From Crocodylus rhombifer (Eukaryota > Chordata > Crocodylia > Crocodylidae): a stretch of 64,000 nucleotides of DNA. The stretch is taken from contig JAVSML010023993.1 in NCBI GenBank assembly GCA_038503035.1, positions 1-64,000 of the forward strand. Direction: 5' to 3'. Below are positions 22,373 to 34,360 of this stretch, piece after piece; position 1 is the stretch's first letter; each line of letters opens with the position of its first letter. Position numbers and translations under genes: made by a program. The notes beneath the pieces were generated by a model. It did no database searches. It had not been told where the DNA came from and saw only the letters and a program-made list of their open reading frames with translations.

Positions 22373-23215
22373 TCAATAATCTCTCGCAGTCAAGGGTGAT
22401 TGTCTTCCATGATTGCCATAACTGTATGTCCTAAGATGGCTTATAAGACCTATCTGGGATCGATAGACTCTATTGCAGCTTGAACATGTGTTTCCCGGTG
22501 GGGTGGGTGGCACTGGATTCTTGATTTGGTCCACAACACACTGTTTCTTCTGCTCCCTCTTTTCCAACTCCTATTATCATAAGCTTTCAATACTAAGATC
22601 CCTGCAGCAGACTCTTTTTCCATTGGGGTTGGTCCTGGGTGATAGTCACCCACAAGTTGACATCAATGTTGCATTTCTGTTTTTTAAGTTGGCTCTAAGG
22701 ACATCTCTGAAGTGCTTTCTCTGCTCTCCAATTGAGCTGAGCTAGGAAAATAAAACCTTGGCTGAGCTAGGAAAATAAAACTCTAGGAATCTGGAGTTGG
22801 ACATCCAGATAACATGGCCAGCCCAATTAAGTTGATGTTGGATGATCATCACTTCAATACTCGTGGTGTTTGCTTGTAGGAGGATATTAAAGGTACATCT
22901 GTCTTCCTACTGGATTCAGAGGATTTTCCTCAGGCAGCATTGATGATGCTTCTCTCACAACTTTAGATGTCTCCTGTAGTGCATGTCTCAGCTCCATACA
23001 GCTAGGTACGGATCATGACCTCTTGGTAAACCATGAGCTTGGTTCCGGATCTGACATTGCAATCTTTGAATACCCATTTCTTTAGGCATCCAAATGCTGT
23101 GCTTGCACATTTGAGGTGATGTTGGATGTCTTTGTCAAGGTCAGCCTTCTGGGAGAGATGGCTTCCGAGGTAGAAGAAATACTCAATGTTCTCCAGTCTC
23201 ACCGCCTATAGACAC
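22373..23215 (-). pseudogene. Degraded non-LTR retrotransposon, RT C-terminus with zinc-finger end
   Basis: Minus-strand frames give IEYFFYLGSHLSQKADLDKD, STAFGCLKKWVF and TKLMVYQEV, then TSIEVMIIQHQLNWAGHVIW, and finally a C-x2-C finger with SQIGLISHLRTY. This is the order at the C-terminus of a LINE family widespread in vertebrates and invertebrates (FxYLGSxLS ... QLRWAGHV ... CxxC-RIGLxSH). The frames are broken. A 21-nt direct repeat sits at 22736-22756 and 22761-22781. I do not assign the clade. Confidence 0.65.
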
Positions 23216-23504
23216 AGTAAACTAAACCTCTGCTTCTGCAAATGGAAAAAGCTCTCAAATACTAGCCACCCCAGGTATTCTTAATTATGGTGTCAGATTG
23301 CTGCTGAGGGACAAGTGAAATCTCTGTTTTTTCACTTTTTTTGAGTTTTCCCTAATGATAGCATGAAAGGTATTTTGCTCCTAAACAAAGTATATGTAAA
23401 TTGTGTATTGTACATAAATGCATTTGTAAAAATGCATAAAGTAGGGCTCTGCTACATTTACCTATATTATGCAATTGACTGGATAATCTCAAAATAAATT
23501 TGGA

Positions 23505-25738
23505 CCAGCCACTAGCAGACAGTAAGACCAGCCCCAAGTGCAAAGTGGCTTAGCAGGGAACTCCTCAATGAGCTAAAACACAAAAAGGAAGCTTAGAAGA
23601 AGTGGCAACTTGAACAAATTACTAGGGAGGAATATCAGAGTATTGTTCAGGCATGCAAGGATGAAATCAGGAAGGCCAGAGTTCAATTGCATATACAGGG
23701 TATCAAGAAGGGGTTCTACAAGTATTTCAGGAGCAAGAGGAAGATTAGGGAAAGTGTGGGTCCCTTACTGAATGAAGGAAACAACCTACTGACAAATGAT
23801 ATGAAAAAGGCTGAAGTACTCTGCCTTTTTTATCTCAGTCTTTACAGGCAAGCTCAGCTCCCAGAATACTGCACCTGGCAGGATGGTTTGGGGAGGAGGT
23901 AAGCAGCCAGCAGCAGTGAAAGAAGAGTTTAGGGATGATCCTTAAAAGCTGGACAAGTACAAATCCATGGGGCTGAGCAGGATGCACCCAAGGGTGCTGA
24001 GGGAGTTGGCTGATGTGATTGCAGAGCAGCTGGCCATTATATTTGAAAATTTGTAGTAATCAAGAGAGGACCCAGATGAAAGGCCAAAAGGCCAAATATA
24101 GTACCTATCTTTAAAAAAGGAGGATCTGGGGAACTACAGACTGGTCAGCCTCACCTCAGTCCCTGGAAAAAAATCATGGAGCAGGTCTTCGAGAAATCCA
24201 TTTCTAAGCACTTGGAGGAGAAGGTAGTGATTAGGAATAGTCGGCATAGATTCACCAAGGGCAGGTCACGCCTGACCAACCTGATTGCTCTCTATGATGA
24301 ACAGGGATCCTGGTTTTCTCTCATTTAAAAAAAAAAATCCCAGATTTTTGGGTTAAAAAGTAAATCCACATTTTTCTGTGATTAAAATGAAACACCACTA
24401 ATATATAACTATTAGCATGCTAGTGTTTCATTAAAATGAAACACCACATAGAGTAGCGATTCATTTTAATTATGGAAAAATGTGGATTTTGGATTACTTT
24501 TTAAATCTGAAAATTGGATATTTTGGGGGGCGGAGGGGGTCAGAGCAAACCAGGATCCCTGATGATGAGAGAACTGGTTCAGTGGATGCTGGGAGACCAG
24601 CAGATGTACCTTTACTTTAGCAAAACTTTTGGTATGGACTCCAACAACATTCTTGTCAGCAAGCCAAGGAAGTCCAGGTTAGATGACTGGACTGTAAGGT
24701 AGGTAGTAAACTGGTTGTATCATTGGTTTCGAACAGTAGTAATCAATAGCTTGATGTCTAGTTAGCAGCCAGTATCAGTTGGAGTGCCCCTGGGGTCAGT
24801 CCTGGGTCCAGTTTTTGTTCAACATCTTCATCAACAGTGTGGAAGATGGGATGGAGTGCACCCTCAGCAAATTTGTGGATGACATCAAGCTCAGTGGAGT
24901 AGTAGATACTTTGGAGGGCTAGGATTCAGAGAGACCTCAACAAATTGGAGGATTGGACCAAAAGAAATCCCATGAAGTTCAATAAGGACAAGTGCAAAGT
25001 CCTCCACTTAGGACAGAACAATCCCATTCACAAGTATAGGCTGGATACTGCCTGACTAAGCAGCAGGTCTGCTCAAAAAGATCTGGAGATTACAGTGGAT
25101 AATAAGTTGAATATGAGCCAACAGTGTGCTGGTGTTGTGAAGAAAGCTAATGGCATACTGGGTTGCATTAGTAGAAGTGTTGCCAGCAAATTGGGGGAAG
25201 TGATTTTTTGCTTCTATTCAGTACTGGTGAGGCCACATCTGGAGTACTGCATCCAGTTTTGGGCTCCCCACTACAAAAGGACGTAGTGAAAGAGTCCAGC
25301 AGAGAGCATTGAAAATGGCTAGGGGTCAGGGGCACATGACTTCTGAGTAGAGGCTGAGGGAACTGGGCGTATTCTATCTGGGGACCAGTAGACAGAGGAG
25401 GGATTTGATAGCAGCCTTCAACTACCTGAAAAGGGTAGTTCCAAAGAGGATAGAGCTGGACTGTTCTCAGTGGTGGCAGATGATAGAACAAAGACAATGG
25501 TCTCAAGTTGCAGCAAGGGGAGTTTAGGGTTCATATTAGGAAAAACTTTGAGGAAGGTAGTAAAACCCTGGAACAAGTTACCCGAAGAGGCCATGGAATC
25601 GCCATCCCTGGAGATTTTTAAGACTACTACGCAAAGCTGTTCCTGGGATGATCTAGTTGGGGATGGTCCTGCTTTGAGTAGGAGGTTGGACTAGATGACT
25701 AGATGACCTCCAACCCTCGTTTTCTATGATTCTATGAA
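23505..25738 (+). mobile_element. CR1 LINE copy 1, broken, interrupted by a hAT-like MITE
   Basis: The plus-strand frames contain CR1 ORF2 segments in order: the inter-domain region (EGNNLLTNDMKKAEVL), RT blocks with RELVQWMLGDQQMYLYFSKT, a FVDD box at about 24870-24890, [40 protein letters not shown] and the C-terminal VVKPWNKLPEEAMESPSLEI. It ends in a tctatgattctatga tail near 25738, typical of CR1 3' ends. Stops and frameshifts are frequent, and the 5' end is truncated. Confidence 0.88.
24302..24561. mobile_element. Palindromic hAT-like MITE inside CR1 copy 1 (260 bp)
   Basis: The ends are CAGGGATCCTGGTTTTCTCT and inverted accaggatccctg. The flanks are atgatgaa (24294-24301) and atgatgag (24562-24569), 7 of 8 equal. 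Removing it rejoins the CR1 reading (CTCTATGATGA|gagaactgg). Internal arms 24361-24400 and 24463-24510 are inverted, and an 18-nt direct repeat (attaaaatgaaacaccac) occurs near 24382 and 24431. It shares its termini with 3059-4885. Confidence 0.88.
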
Positions 25739-26784
25739 AGTAATTATATTGTTTGCATGCATGACTGGTCTAAATTTATTGTATGATTAACCAGCTAAGT
25801 AATCACACCATAAAAATGATTATCCAGCTATAAAAAAGTGAACCAACTACAAAATTAGTGTTTGAAAACGTAACTCTATAGCTAGTTTCTATCCAGCTTT
25901 AGTTATAATGTGTAGCAGGTCCCAGAGATACAGAGGGGTACAAAAAGGGTTTATGGTAACTGATTGGGATCTATTTTTTGATTTATTTGCATTACAAATT
26001 CCAGAACTGTTCAGCATTCATATTTAGAAAGACTCGGCATGGTGGTTTGGGTGCTGTGTTTTAAGGTGTAAGACTTGAATACAGTTTATGTTAGGAAGCC
26101 TCTCATGCCTTTTATAACACTTATTTTTCCTGTCAGTTTGATAATTCTATCATAAAGAACTTGTCTGTTACAGTTTAGATGCTCTACAATTCACAGTAAC
26201 AATGTAAGCACATCAGTACTATAGGTGGAAATGGAAGAAGACAGCAGCAAGGTCAGTTTTCCAAAAGTGCTCAGAACTCAAATTGGGACTAGGTTAAAGC
26301 GATCAGGCACTCATATATTTTCAGTGCACAACAGGTTCTCAAAAGAAAAATGTGCTTTATGTTTATATAGCAATATGTGTGCATGTGCACACATGCACAG
26401 GCATTTATATAAAACAGTATTCATTCTGTTGCTTTGTTTCTAACAGTAGCATTGTACACTAGTCACAGTCTGCCATAGAGTATTCCTTGATATCAGGCCT
26501 CACTATCACTACTTTGACTAATATATATCTGTAATTATAGACAATACACCCCAGCTCACCCTCCTTGAGTAGAGGAGATGGGAAAAAGAATTGTTACTCA
26601 CTTTCAGCTATCCTTGGAGAGGACGGGAGTAACCAAAGAAAGCTGGGGTTCCCTAGTATACTTTCCTCCACAAATCCTGATTAGCCAAGGGGCAATTGCT
26701 GTGGGAAAAGCAAAAACATTTTCCTTGGAACTGACTCAGCTGTCTCTACTCTGAACAGAACAGGGAGCTCAGCTGGGTCACCCT
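25739..26784. other. Intergenic, no gene seen
   Basis: AT-rich sequence between CR1 copy 1 and a MITE. Nothing is recognised apart from short runs. Confidence 0.5.
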
Positions 26785-27014
26785 GGGCACATCTACATGA
26801 GACACTATTACGCAGTAGCAACACGTTACTGTGCAGTAGCATTGGTAGGCACAAACTGAGATGCACCGCTACTGTGCAGTATCTCATTGTTACTGCACTG
26901 CAGCATCTGAAAAAAACTGATGTGGCAACACTACTGCACAGTACTTGCTTATGCAAGTACTAAATGTCTACACAGAAACAACTGCATGGTCTGCCACTCA
27001 TGTAGACACAGCCC
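26785..27014. mobile_element. MITE with gggcacatctacatgag ends (230 bp)
   Basis: The left end gggcacatctacatgag (26785) and the right end ctcatgtagacacagccc (to 27014) are imperfect inverted repeats. The interior is rich in actgtgcagtag words. Related copies lie at 42206-43596 and 55409-55898. The target duplication is unclear. Confidence 0.6.
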
Positions 27015-27026
27015 CTGAGACATACT

Positions 27027-27145
27027 CAGCCCATGTTAGTCTGAAGTCCAGCAGAAGTTAAAATAGATTTATAGGCTAACCAAAGTTGATATATATAGCA
27101 CAAGCTTTTGGGCATGATGCTTACTTCATCAGATGCTGTGAAAGG
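27027..27145. repeat. Dispersed repeat fragment (tataggctaacc ... acttcatcagatgc)
   Basis: The words gttagtctgaagtccagcag, tttataggctaaccaaag and cttacttcatcagatgctgt form a pattern common in reptile interspersed repeats. Similar fragments lie at 14890-14985 and 53876-53975. Family not assigned. Confidence 0.45.
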
Positions 27146-27640
27146 ACATGCCCACAGCCTTGTCCATAAAGAAGGTGCAGGTGTGTGGCTAGGAGTGGAA
27201 GAAGGGAGTGGAAAATGCAGATTCAGTCTTGAGGGTGTGGTGGGAGAGAAAGGCTTGGCTGAGGGAACTTGCATTGGATAGAGGACTGGTAGATGAGGGA
27301 AATCTGGAGGAGACAAAGGAAGGGATGACTGGGGAGCAGATATTGAGAGCCTTATTGGTGAGGGGAGAAGTAGGGAACTTTGAGATCAGGATCCTCCATG
27401 AAATGCTTGTCCAAGGAGAAGACATGGTAGTGGAGCAGACCCAACTCAGAGGAAAGGTGGTGCTTCTCATACAAAGCAGCTGTGCGGTAACACACCACCT
27501 CTCCCGTTCTGGAGGGATGTGGTAGCTACACCTGAGTTTGTCTGAGGCAGGAGCCATGTTTGCAGATTGCCAAGCCATTGGTCTCTGGGTAGCTGGTCCT
27601 CCAGGGTAAAGAAAAGCAGGGCAGCAAAGGCTGACTACAG
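27146..27640. other. Unclassified, purine-rich, probably repeat-derived
   Basis: The plus strand is GA-rich, which leaves open frames on both strands (for example 27208-27525 plus, 27578-27189 minus). The translations are low-complexity and match no family I know. It directly follows the dispersed repeat, so it may be part of the same unit. Confidence 0.35.
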
Positions 27641-28886
27641 CAGCAGCAATATGACTGGCAAGCTTTCAAGATGCCTGGGATTGCAATTCAGTAGGCATTT
27701 TGTAAATAATGGGCCAGAGGTGCTTGGCAGTTTTTCTGTTCACACTAGGGTGAAATATGACTTCCAGTTTTCAAGAGTCTGGTCTGTCAAAGGGCAGGAA
27801 TAATTTAAGATGGGACCCTTCAACACAACCACTAATTGTCCCAGAAAGGACCTTATGAGGATTTTTTTCCACAATTTCTTTCCCCAGATGAAGTGATTCC
27901 TGCTCCATTATTTTCTGTCAGGAATATGATCTTCACTTGAGACAATCCATCTGTCTGTTTTATAGACAGTGCTACAACGCACGATGGAGAATCAATTGCA
28001 TACTTTAGATGTGATTGGGATATTCCATTTACCCAAATCTAATCCTTGAAAAAAACTGGATTCAAGTTTAGATGTTTTAGACATGTGATGTAGAAAAAAA
28101 GTGCAAAGTATCTGTGGCCAGTATTTCCAGATGGATAAATTCAAGTTTTCCTCAGTCTTTTCTTGGGCAGACAGTAAAGTGTTTCATTCAAATAATTTTG
28201 TCAGTTGCCTAACTGGTCTTAAGTGCATTTATTCTTATATCACTTTTAAATAGGTTTACTGTCTTTGTCTGATATTACTTTTGGATAAATGGTCTTTCTC
28301 TTAGTTTTCATTTATTAAAACCCTACATATAGCTGGAAAAAGAACAAGAAAACCAAACATAACCAAACAAAAACATCCTCAGATAAAAATTTTGGTTTGA
28401 GTTGACTCAGTATGCTTGCTATTTTAATTTCCTCTTTTGTTTGTAAAATGGGTTTGCTGCTGGCTAAGTCCCAGTTGTAATATAATGCCACACCATGTGC
28501 CCCTGAAAGGTAAAATGCACTTAACTTTTTCTTCTCTGTGGTATGTGAGACCATACTCAGGGCATCACTGAATTTGCACCACACACTAGCTGGAGGGAAA
28601 ATGTCTCAGTCCTCCATTTTTTCCCTTGTGGTCATTTGCTGTGGAGAGAGAGACTGAGAAGTGCTGGGACCCATTAAGATCCATACCTTAAGCCTTCATT
28701 TCTACCATTGGTATAATAAATGAATAAGCTGATAAATTATCCTGTATGGAAGCTAATATGTTGTAATATTAATTCTAATGTATGCTTTGTTCCTAGTTTG
28801 AACAATTGGCTTGGGAGGAGTGAGGAAAAGCAGTCAGTTGTCTGATAGCATCATCTCCAAGTCATAGATTGTGAAACAGTTAGTCA

Positions 28887-28934
<48 letters not shown>

Positions 28935-29266
28935 AGAGAGAGAGAGTGAGGAGTTGAAAACAGCAAGGAGGCATCACTGCTTAGAAGATAGAGAGGAATA
29001 ATCTCTAATGGACCAAGAAGGATAAATTATAACAGGATAAGTAAATTCTGCTTGTCTTTTCCTCAGTTCTGTTGGCAAAAGTATTTCACTTATCTGTACT
29101 TAGGGATCTACCAATCTCAAAGAGGTGGCCAGCCAGGTTCACAGGCAGATCCCAGGGCTGGCTGCAATATTCATGGGCTGAACATGGCACCCCCATCACC
29201 ACCCCCCATTCCTCTGATTGACCAAGGGGTCCTGGCAGTCCCACCCTCCCAATACATTGCCAATTG
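27641..29266. other. Intergenic with a GT/GA microsatellite
   Basis: No gene is seen. A (GT)n run at 28893-28933 passes into (GA)n to about 28946. Confidence 0.55.
28893..28946. repeat. (GT)20 then (GA)n microsatellite
   Basis: Uninterrupted gt repeats followed by ga repeats, read directly. Confidence 0.95.
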
Positions 29267-29383
29267 GCCTAAAACTAGTTTAATTGCCCTGGTTGAGCCC
29301 AGAGAACCCATTAATCCACATGTTGTTAAGCGTGGATTAATGGCTTCCCTGGGCTTAATCAGGGTAATTACTCCACTGTTTCA
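29267..29383. mobile_element. Palindromic hairpin element, arms of about 50 bp
   Basis: The left arm 29271-29319 and right arm 29332-29382 are inverted copies: the words gagcccag, cccattaatccac and taattgccctgg pair with ctgggctt, gtggattaatgg and cagggtaatta. The loop is about 12 bases. It is likely the core of a crocodilian-type MITE; the family is not proven. Confidence 0.65.
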
Positions 29384-30169
29384 TGCCATCACCAGTCAGC
29401 AGGCTCAGCAATTTTGGCAGACTTGCTGCAAAAATAAATAAATAAATAATTACTGGCAAGTGGAGAGTCTTAGAGCATGGGGCGGGTGGAGGAGAGGGAG
29501 CAGGGTGGGACTGGGGCTGGGGCTGGGACTTTAGAACAAAAGTCCGCTGGGCCAGGCAATCTACATTCTAGAGTCCTAAAAGAACTGGCTGAATTCACAG
29601 CAGGGCCTTTGATGAAGATACTTGAAAAGTTGCAGAACTCAGGAGTGGTCCTGGATGACTGAAAGAGGGCCAACGTAGTACCCATCTCTAGGAAATGGAG
29701 GAGGGATGACCCTGCAAACTATAAACCAGTCAGTTTGGCTTTGGTCCTAGGAAAAACTTTTGAAAAAATTAAGGAGGCCATCAATCAAAAACTTGTAACT
29801 GACAAGGTATTAAGAAACAACCAGCACAGTTTTCTGAAGGATAGATTGTGCCTAACAAACCTGGTGTCCTCTTATAACCAGGTAACTAACCAGCTGCACA
29901 AGGGACATGCGGTAGACATCATTTACCTAGACTTCAGCAAGGCCTTTAACTTTGTTTCCCATGAAATTCTCTCAATTAAACTGGAGGGTACTGGCCTGGA
30001 CCAGCCTACGGTGCGGGGGGTGGAAAACTGGCTTAGAGGCCAGTCACAGAGAGTTGTAATTGATGGGGTGTCCTCATCCTGGAGGGCTGTCTCCAGTGGT
30101 GTCCCACAGGGAGTGGTGCTTGGACCCATGCTTTTTAACAAACTTATTAATGACTTAGATGAAGGGGTG

Positions 30170-31152
30170 TGCTCCTGTCGAACTTTGTATAGACGATTGT
30201 GGGCAGCTTTCGAGTGTTCCCCTGACCCCGTCTGAGGGGTATGTCCCTGGAACTTATGCATCGGGTTATGCTCCACCCTGAGGGCAGCCCTGACAGTTGC
30301 CTGCCGCAGTTTGATTTTCTGTGTTCCCGGAATGGGGTCCCTTCTGGGGTTTCTCGCTACTCCTGGTGTCACCCATTGGAGGTGTTCTTGGGGCTCCACC
30401 TCCCCAACACTCCAACCAAGAGCCAACCTTCCAGGCAGCTGGATGGTGGGTCTTTGGCCTGCTCCTCGGTTCACCTAATCCTGATGACCACAGGGCATTC
30501 AATTATCTCCGTCTTTGCACTCGCCCCTCTTCTGAGGCTCTTGCCCAATCTGGCCTCAATCTTTAGAGGGTCTTTCCTGGGTTGCCCTCCATGCACCCTC
30601 CAAGATAGGATTAGTCATAAAAAAGGAAAAAAAAAGATTACGAAAAGGTCTGGGTGTAGGCTTCTGCCCACCCCGTTCATGGGTCCATCATTTTAGACCT
30701 TCTCTGGTCTCCTGACATCATCCCTCTCTTCTTTGGCTGTCCTGTTGATAAAGGTGGTGGGTCCCGCAAGCTGGTGGGTCCCACCAGTGTGGGGGGAGTC
30801 CCCCTCAAGGGATCTCCATCTTGCTCCTGCCGTGGCTTTCAGCCTCCCTGGGACGTTGGCTGGGGAGCACTCTCGCCCTTCAGCATCCCTGCTGCTTCTC
30901 CTTCCATTCCCCGGCTTTTAAATCTGCCGGGTGGCAGTTTTTTATGACGTCATATGCCAGTGCCGCCACCAGCCAGCAATAAAAGTGGCTGATAAACCGC
31001 ACTGGTGGCCCTCCTCAATGCAGCTCGCTCTTCCCTGCAGGAGGTAAGTATTTCTTCTTTTCAGGGCTCTTTCCCCCTTTCCTTGGGCATATCTCCCCTG
31101 CCTTGGGTCCTGCCGTGGGAGGTTGTTCCACCCCATTTTTTTACCCTGGGAT
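30170..31152 (+). mobile_element. LTR-like insertion in CR1 copy 2 (983 bp)
   Basis: It splits the CR1 RT between the LINDLDEG and FSDD blocks. Flanking ggggtg hexamers (30164-30169 and 31153-31158) are a plausible target duplication. Inside, a cttttaaat TATA-like box (30915-30923), a perfect TGACGTCA (30945-30952) and AATAAA (30978-30983) fall within 70 bp, as in a compact LTR promoter and poly(A) region. It starts TG but does not end CA, so LTR identity is inferred from signal order. No protein is encoded. Confidence 0.5.
30945..30952. promoter_or_regulatory. Perfect CRE palindrome TGACGTCA
   Basis: This is the full 8-bp CREB/ATF site, about 22 bp after a TATA-like box in the LTR-like insertion. 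The match is exact; use in vivo is inferred. Confidence 0.6.
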
Positions 31153-32035
31153 GGGGTGGAATGATTAAGTTTTCTGATGATACCAATCTATGGCGAAATC
31201 TGGGCACACCAGAGGAATAGGGTAAGGATCCGGGATGACCTAAACAGACTGGTTCTATGGGCTGATCAGAATCAGATGAGGTTCAACAGTGAAAAGTGCT
31301 GGGTCCTTCATCTGGGTAGGAAGAACCTTCACCATAACTATAGGATAGGTGGTAGCCCACTGGCTGACACAACATCTGAAGGGAACCTGGGGGTCATAAT
31401 AGACCAGCAGATGAATATGAGCCAACAGTGCAATGAAGTCACCAGCAGGGCAAAGAGAACTCTGGTGTGCATCAGCCGATGTGTTGCCAACAGATCCAGG
31501 GAGGTGCTCCTCCCTCTCTACTCAGCATTGGTGAGACTGCGGCTGGAGTACTGTGCCCACTTTTGGGCACCACACTTCAGGAAAGATGCGGATAAGCTCG
31601 AGAGGGTGCAGAGAAGGGCCACTCACATGATCAGGATCCTGGAGGATAGGCCCTATGTGGAGAGAGTCCAGGAATTAGGTTTGTTCAGTCTGGGTAAAAG
31701 GAAGCTGAGAGATGACTTGATAGCCACCTACAAGTATTTCAGGGGGCGCACCAAGATCTGGGGGAGCAATTCCACAGGAGGATGAGGACCAATGGACCCA
31801 AACTAACAGAGGGAAGATTTAGACTGGACATAGGGAAGAACTTCTTCTTTGTAAGGGTAACTAGAACCTGGAACAAACTACAGGCAGAGTTGGTGCGGTC
31901 GACATCTTTGGAGGGGTTCAAGCGGAGGCTGGATAAGCACCTCATTGAGCTAGCCTGAGCTCATTAACTTCCTGCCCAAGGGGCCAGACTTGATGATCTT
32001 CCAGGTCCCTTCCAGTCCATTGATTCTATGATTTT

Positions 32036-32559
32036 AGAGTAAAACTATTCATAAAGATGTAAACTAAATTGAAAAAAGCTGTTGTTACTAAACAACATTG
32101 TTAAAATCACATTTACAGATATGATGGCACCTTCTACATATAGGCAAGTCCTCAAATGGTGGCAGTCGTAGGAGGCTTCTGGGCACTTTCACAGCTTGTA
32201 TCAGTGATGGAGCTGCATCAGTAAATAGTTGCAAAAAAAAAAATTACTTCTACCCAAGACCATGGGGGCAAATGTGTAGATGAAACCCGCAGGTCTAAGA
32301 GGTGCACTTCATTGACTTGCTACTCAAAATTTTACTACATGCCTGTACACACACACGCACACACACATACACACACACCATATTTACTTGCACACAATAT
32401 GCATACTATCCCCAAAAATCAACCTCCCAAAATTGAAGTACATATATTAAGTGGGGAAGCAGATTTTCTGTCCAGAATAGAAGCATAATGCTTTGATTCC
32501 TGCTCCACAGTAAAGGAGTTCTGGTATTCTTCCAGTGCTCCTCCTGAAACTTAAAGCTG
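32036..32559. other. Gap between CR1 copies with a CA microsatellite
   Basis: No gene is seen. A (CA)n-type run with interruptions lies at about 32345-32379. Confidence 0.55.
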
Positions 32560-34360
32560 GAGGTTCCTAACTAGAAGTCTAGATGCTCTACTCAGGTTTA
32601 GACCAGTTGCCATATTTGGGGTCAGGAAGGTAAGGGGTTGATTCTCCCAGTCTCGGGGTATGGGCTGAGGAGGGAGAGGAGGATCTACGTAGTCAACCAA
32701 AGACTCTGGCACCAGTGTCATCAGGAAGGTTTTGACTTCCATGACCACAGCCTGCTGTTTGGCAAGAGAGGCAGCGAGCTGCTGGGAAGAGATGGCCTCC
32801 ACCTCTCTCCCCTGGGGAGAGGCTCTTCTCAGCCAGACTGGCTGACCTGCTCCACCAGGCTTTAAACTAAGCCTGTTGGGGGATGGGGGACTACCGCCAC
32901 TGCTGGCCCACTGAGCAACTCTTGCAAAGCCAGCAGGCCAAGGCACTTAAGGGAGCCCACCCCTGCCCCAGTCCTGGATCAATCTGTGGGCAAGGCAAGA
33001 GCCCCCAAAGGGACAAATGCCAGAAGCTAGGGGAACAAGCAGGAGGAGCTCGTCCTCCTGCTCAGTGCAAATAATGATGATGTCATTGGGATAATGGAGA
33101 CCTGTTGGGACTCCACCCATGACTGGACCATGGGTATAGATGGCTATACCCTGTACAGGAGGGATCATGTAGATAAAAGGGGCAGGGGTGTAGCTCTCTA
33201 TGTTAAGGAAAGCTACGCATCCCTGCAAGCTAATATTGGCGACCAGGGTGGATGACTGGAGACCCTCTGGGTTAAAATCCATGGGGAACATGGCACAGGG
33301 GACACAACAGTGGGAGTCTACTACAAACTTCCCACCCAAAGTCCTGAGCCTGGCCAGGAGTTTGCCCCTGGGAACTGGCTGAGGCTGCATGCTCCAGGAC
33401 CATGGTTGTCATGGGTGACTTCAATTACCTGGACATCTCGTGGGAGGATCACTCAGCAAAATCTGAGCAGTCACAAAGCTTCCTCTTGTGCGTGGATGAC
33501 CTCTACCTGACTCAAGAAGTCTATAGGCCAACGAGAGGCAAAGCACTGCTCGACCTGGTACTGGCTACTGGGGATGACCTAAACAGCGACCGATTGATCG
33601 ATGGGAAGCTGGGTGACAGCGATCATGAGCTGATCGCCTTCACTATCCTCCATAAAGCTGGCAAGTCAGTCAGCAACACGGAAGTCCTTGACTTCAGGAA
33701 AGCCGACTTTGACAAGCTCAAGAAGCTTGTCAGTGAGGCCCTAAGGGACCATGACCCCAGGGAGAGGGGAGTTCAAGAAGAGTGGTTCCTCCTCAAGGGA
33801 GCAATCCCCAATGCACAAGCTAAGTCTATTCCATCTCAGAGGAAAGGCAGCAAGAGGACACAGCAGCCCCCTTGGCTCTCCAGGGATCTAGCAGACCTCC
33901 TGAAGCTTGAAAGAAAGGCCTACAAAGGATGGAGGATAGGGTTCACCTCCAAGGAGGATTATTTTGCACTGGTCCGGTCCTGCAGGGAGCAAACCAGGAA
34001 AGCCAAGGCTGCAACTGAACTCCAACTAGCTTCAAGTATCAAGGACAATAAAAAGTCCTTTTTCACATATGTGGGGAGCCAGAGGAAAAGCAAGGGCAAC
34101 ATTGGACTGCTGCTGAACCAGATGAGGCAACTGACAACTGACTCCCAGGAAAAAGCCAACCTATTAAATGGGTACTTTGCGTTGGTCTTTCATCAGTCCC
34201 GTAGGACGCCCATGCCCGCTACGGGACAGGGAGGTCCCCTGCCCTCCATAAATGCCAACCTCGTGAAGGAACACCTTGAGAGGCTGGATACCTTCAAGTC
34301 AGCCGGCCCTAACAATCTATACCCCAGGGTACTCAAGGAGCTGGCAAGCATCATAGCCCA
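32560..34360 (+). mobile_element. CR1 LINE copy 3, end of ORF1 to mid-RT, truncated at 3' end
   Basis: 32690-32870 reads FDFHDHSLLFGKRGSELLGR then DGLHLSPLGRG, like the esterase-type end of CR1 ORF1. ORF2 endonuclease pieces follow: VIGIMETCWDSTHDWTMGID, YTLYRRDHVDKRGRGVALYV and, after a frameshift, MVVMGDFNYLDISWEDHSA. The frame 33402-34448 (348 codons) is open through the endonuclease end (LGDSDHELIAF) and the linker to the RT N-terminus (RVLKELASIIAQ). Homology stops at about 34360, where a CpG-rich block begins. Copy 4 has a near-identical middle. Confidence 0.88.

Larger units (their letters stand above)
29530..32035 (+). mobile_element. CR1 LINE copy 2, broken, interrupted by an LTR-like insertion
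   Basis: 29530-30169 carries the RT N-terminal half: NLHSRVLKELAEF, then [18 protein letters not shown] (catalytic Asp block) and [15 protein letters not shown]. After the insertion (30170-31152) the element resumes with KFSDDTNLW (FSDD for the usual FADD), then NQMRFNSEKCWVLHLGRKNL, LGVIIDQQMNMSQQCNEV and ALVRLRLEYCAHFWAPHFRK. It ends with attgattctatga near 32028. Stops and one large insertion make it inactive. Confidence 0.88.

Noticed and set aside
27189..27578. 129-codon minus frame as a gene
   Set aside because: Low-complexity Ser/Pro/Thr/Phe translation in a purine-biased stretch beside a dispersed repeat; no start context, no splice signals, no homology.
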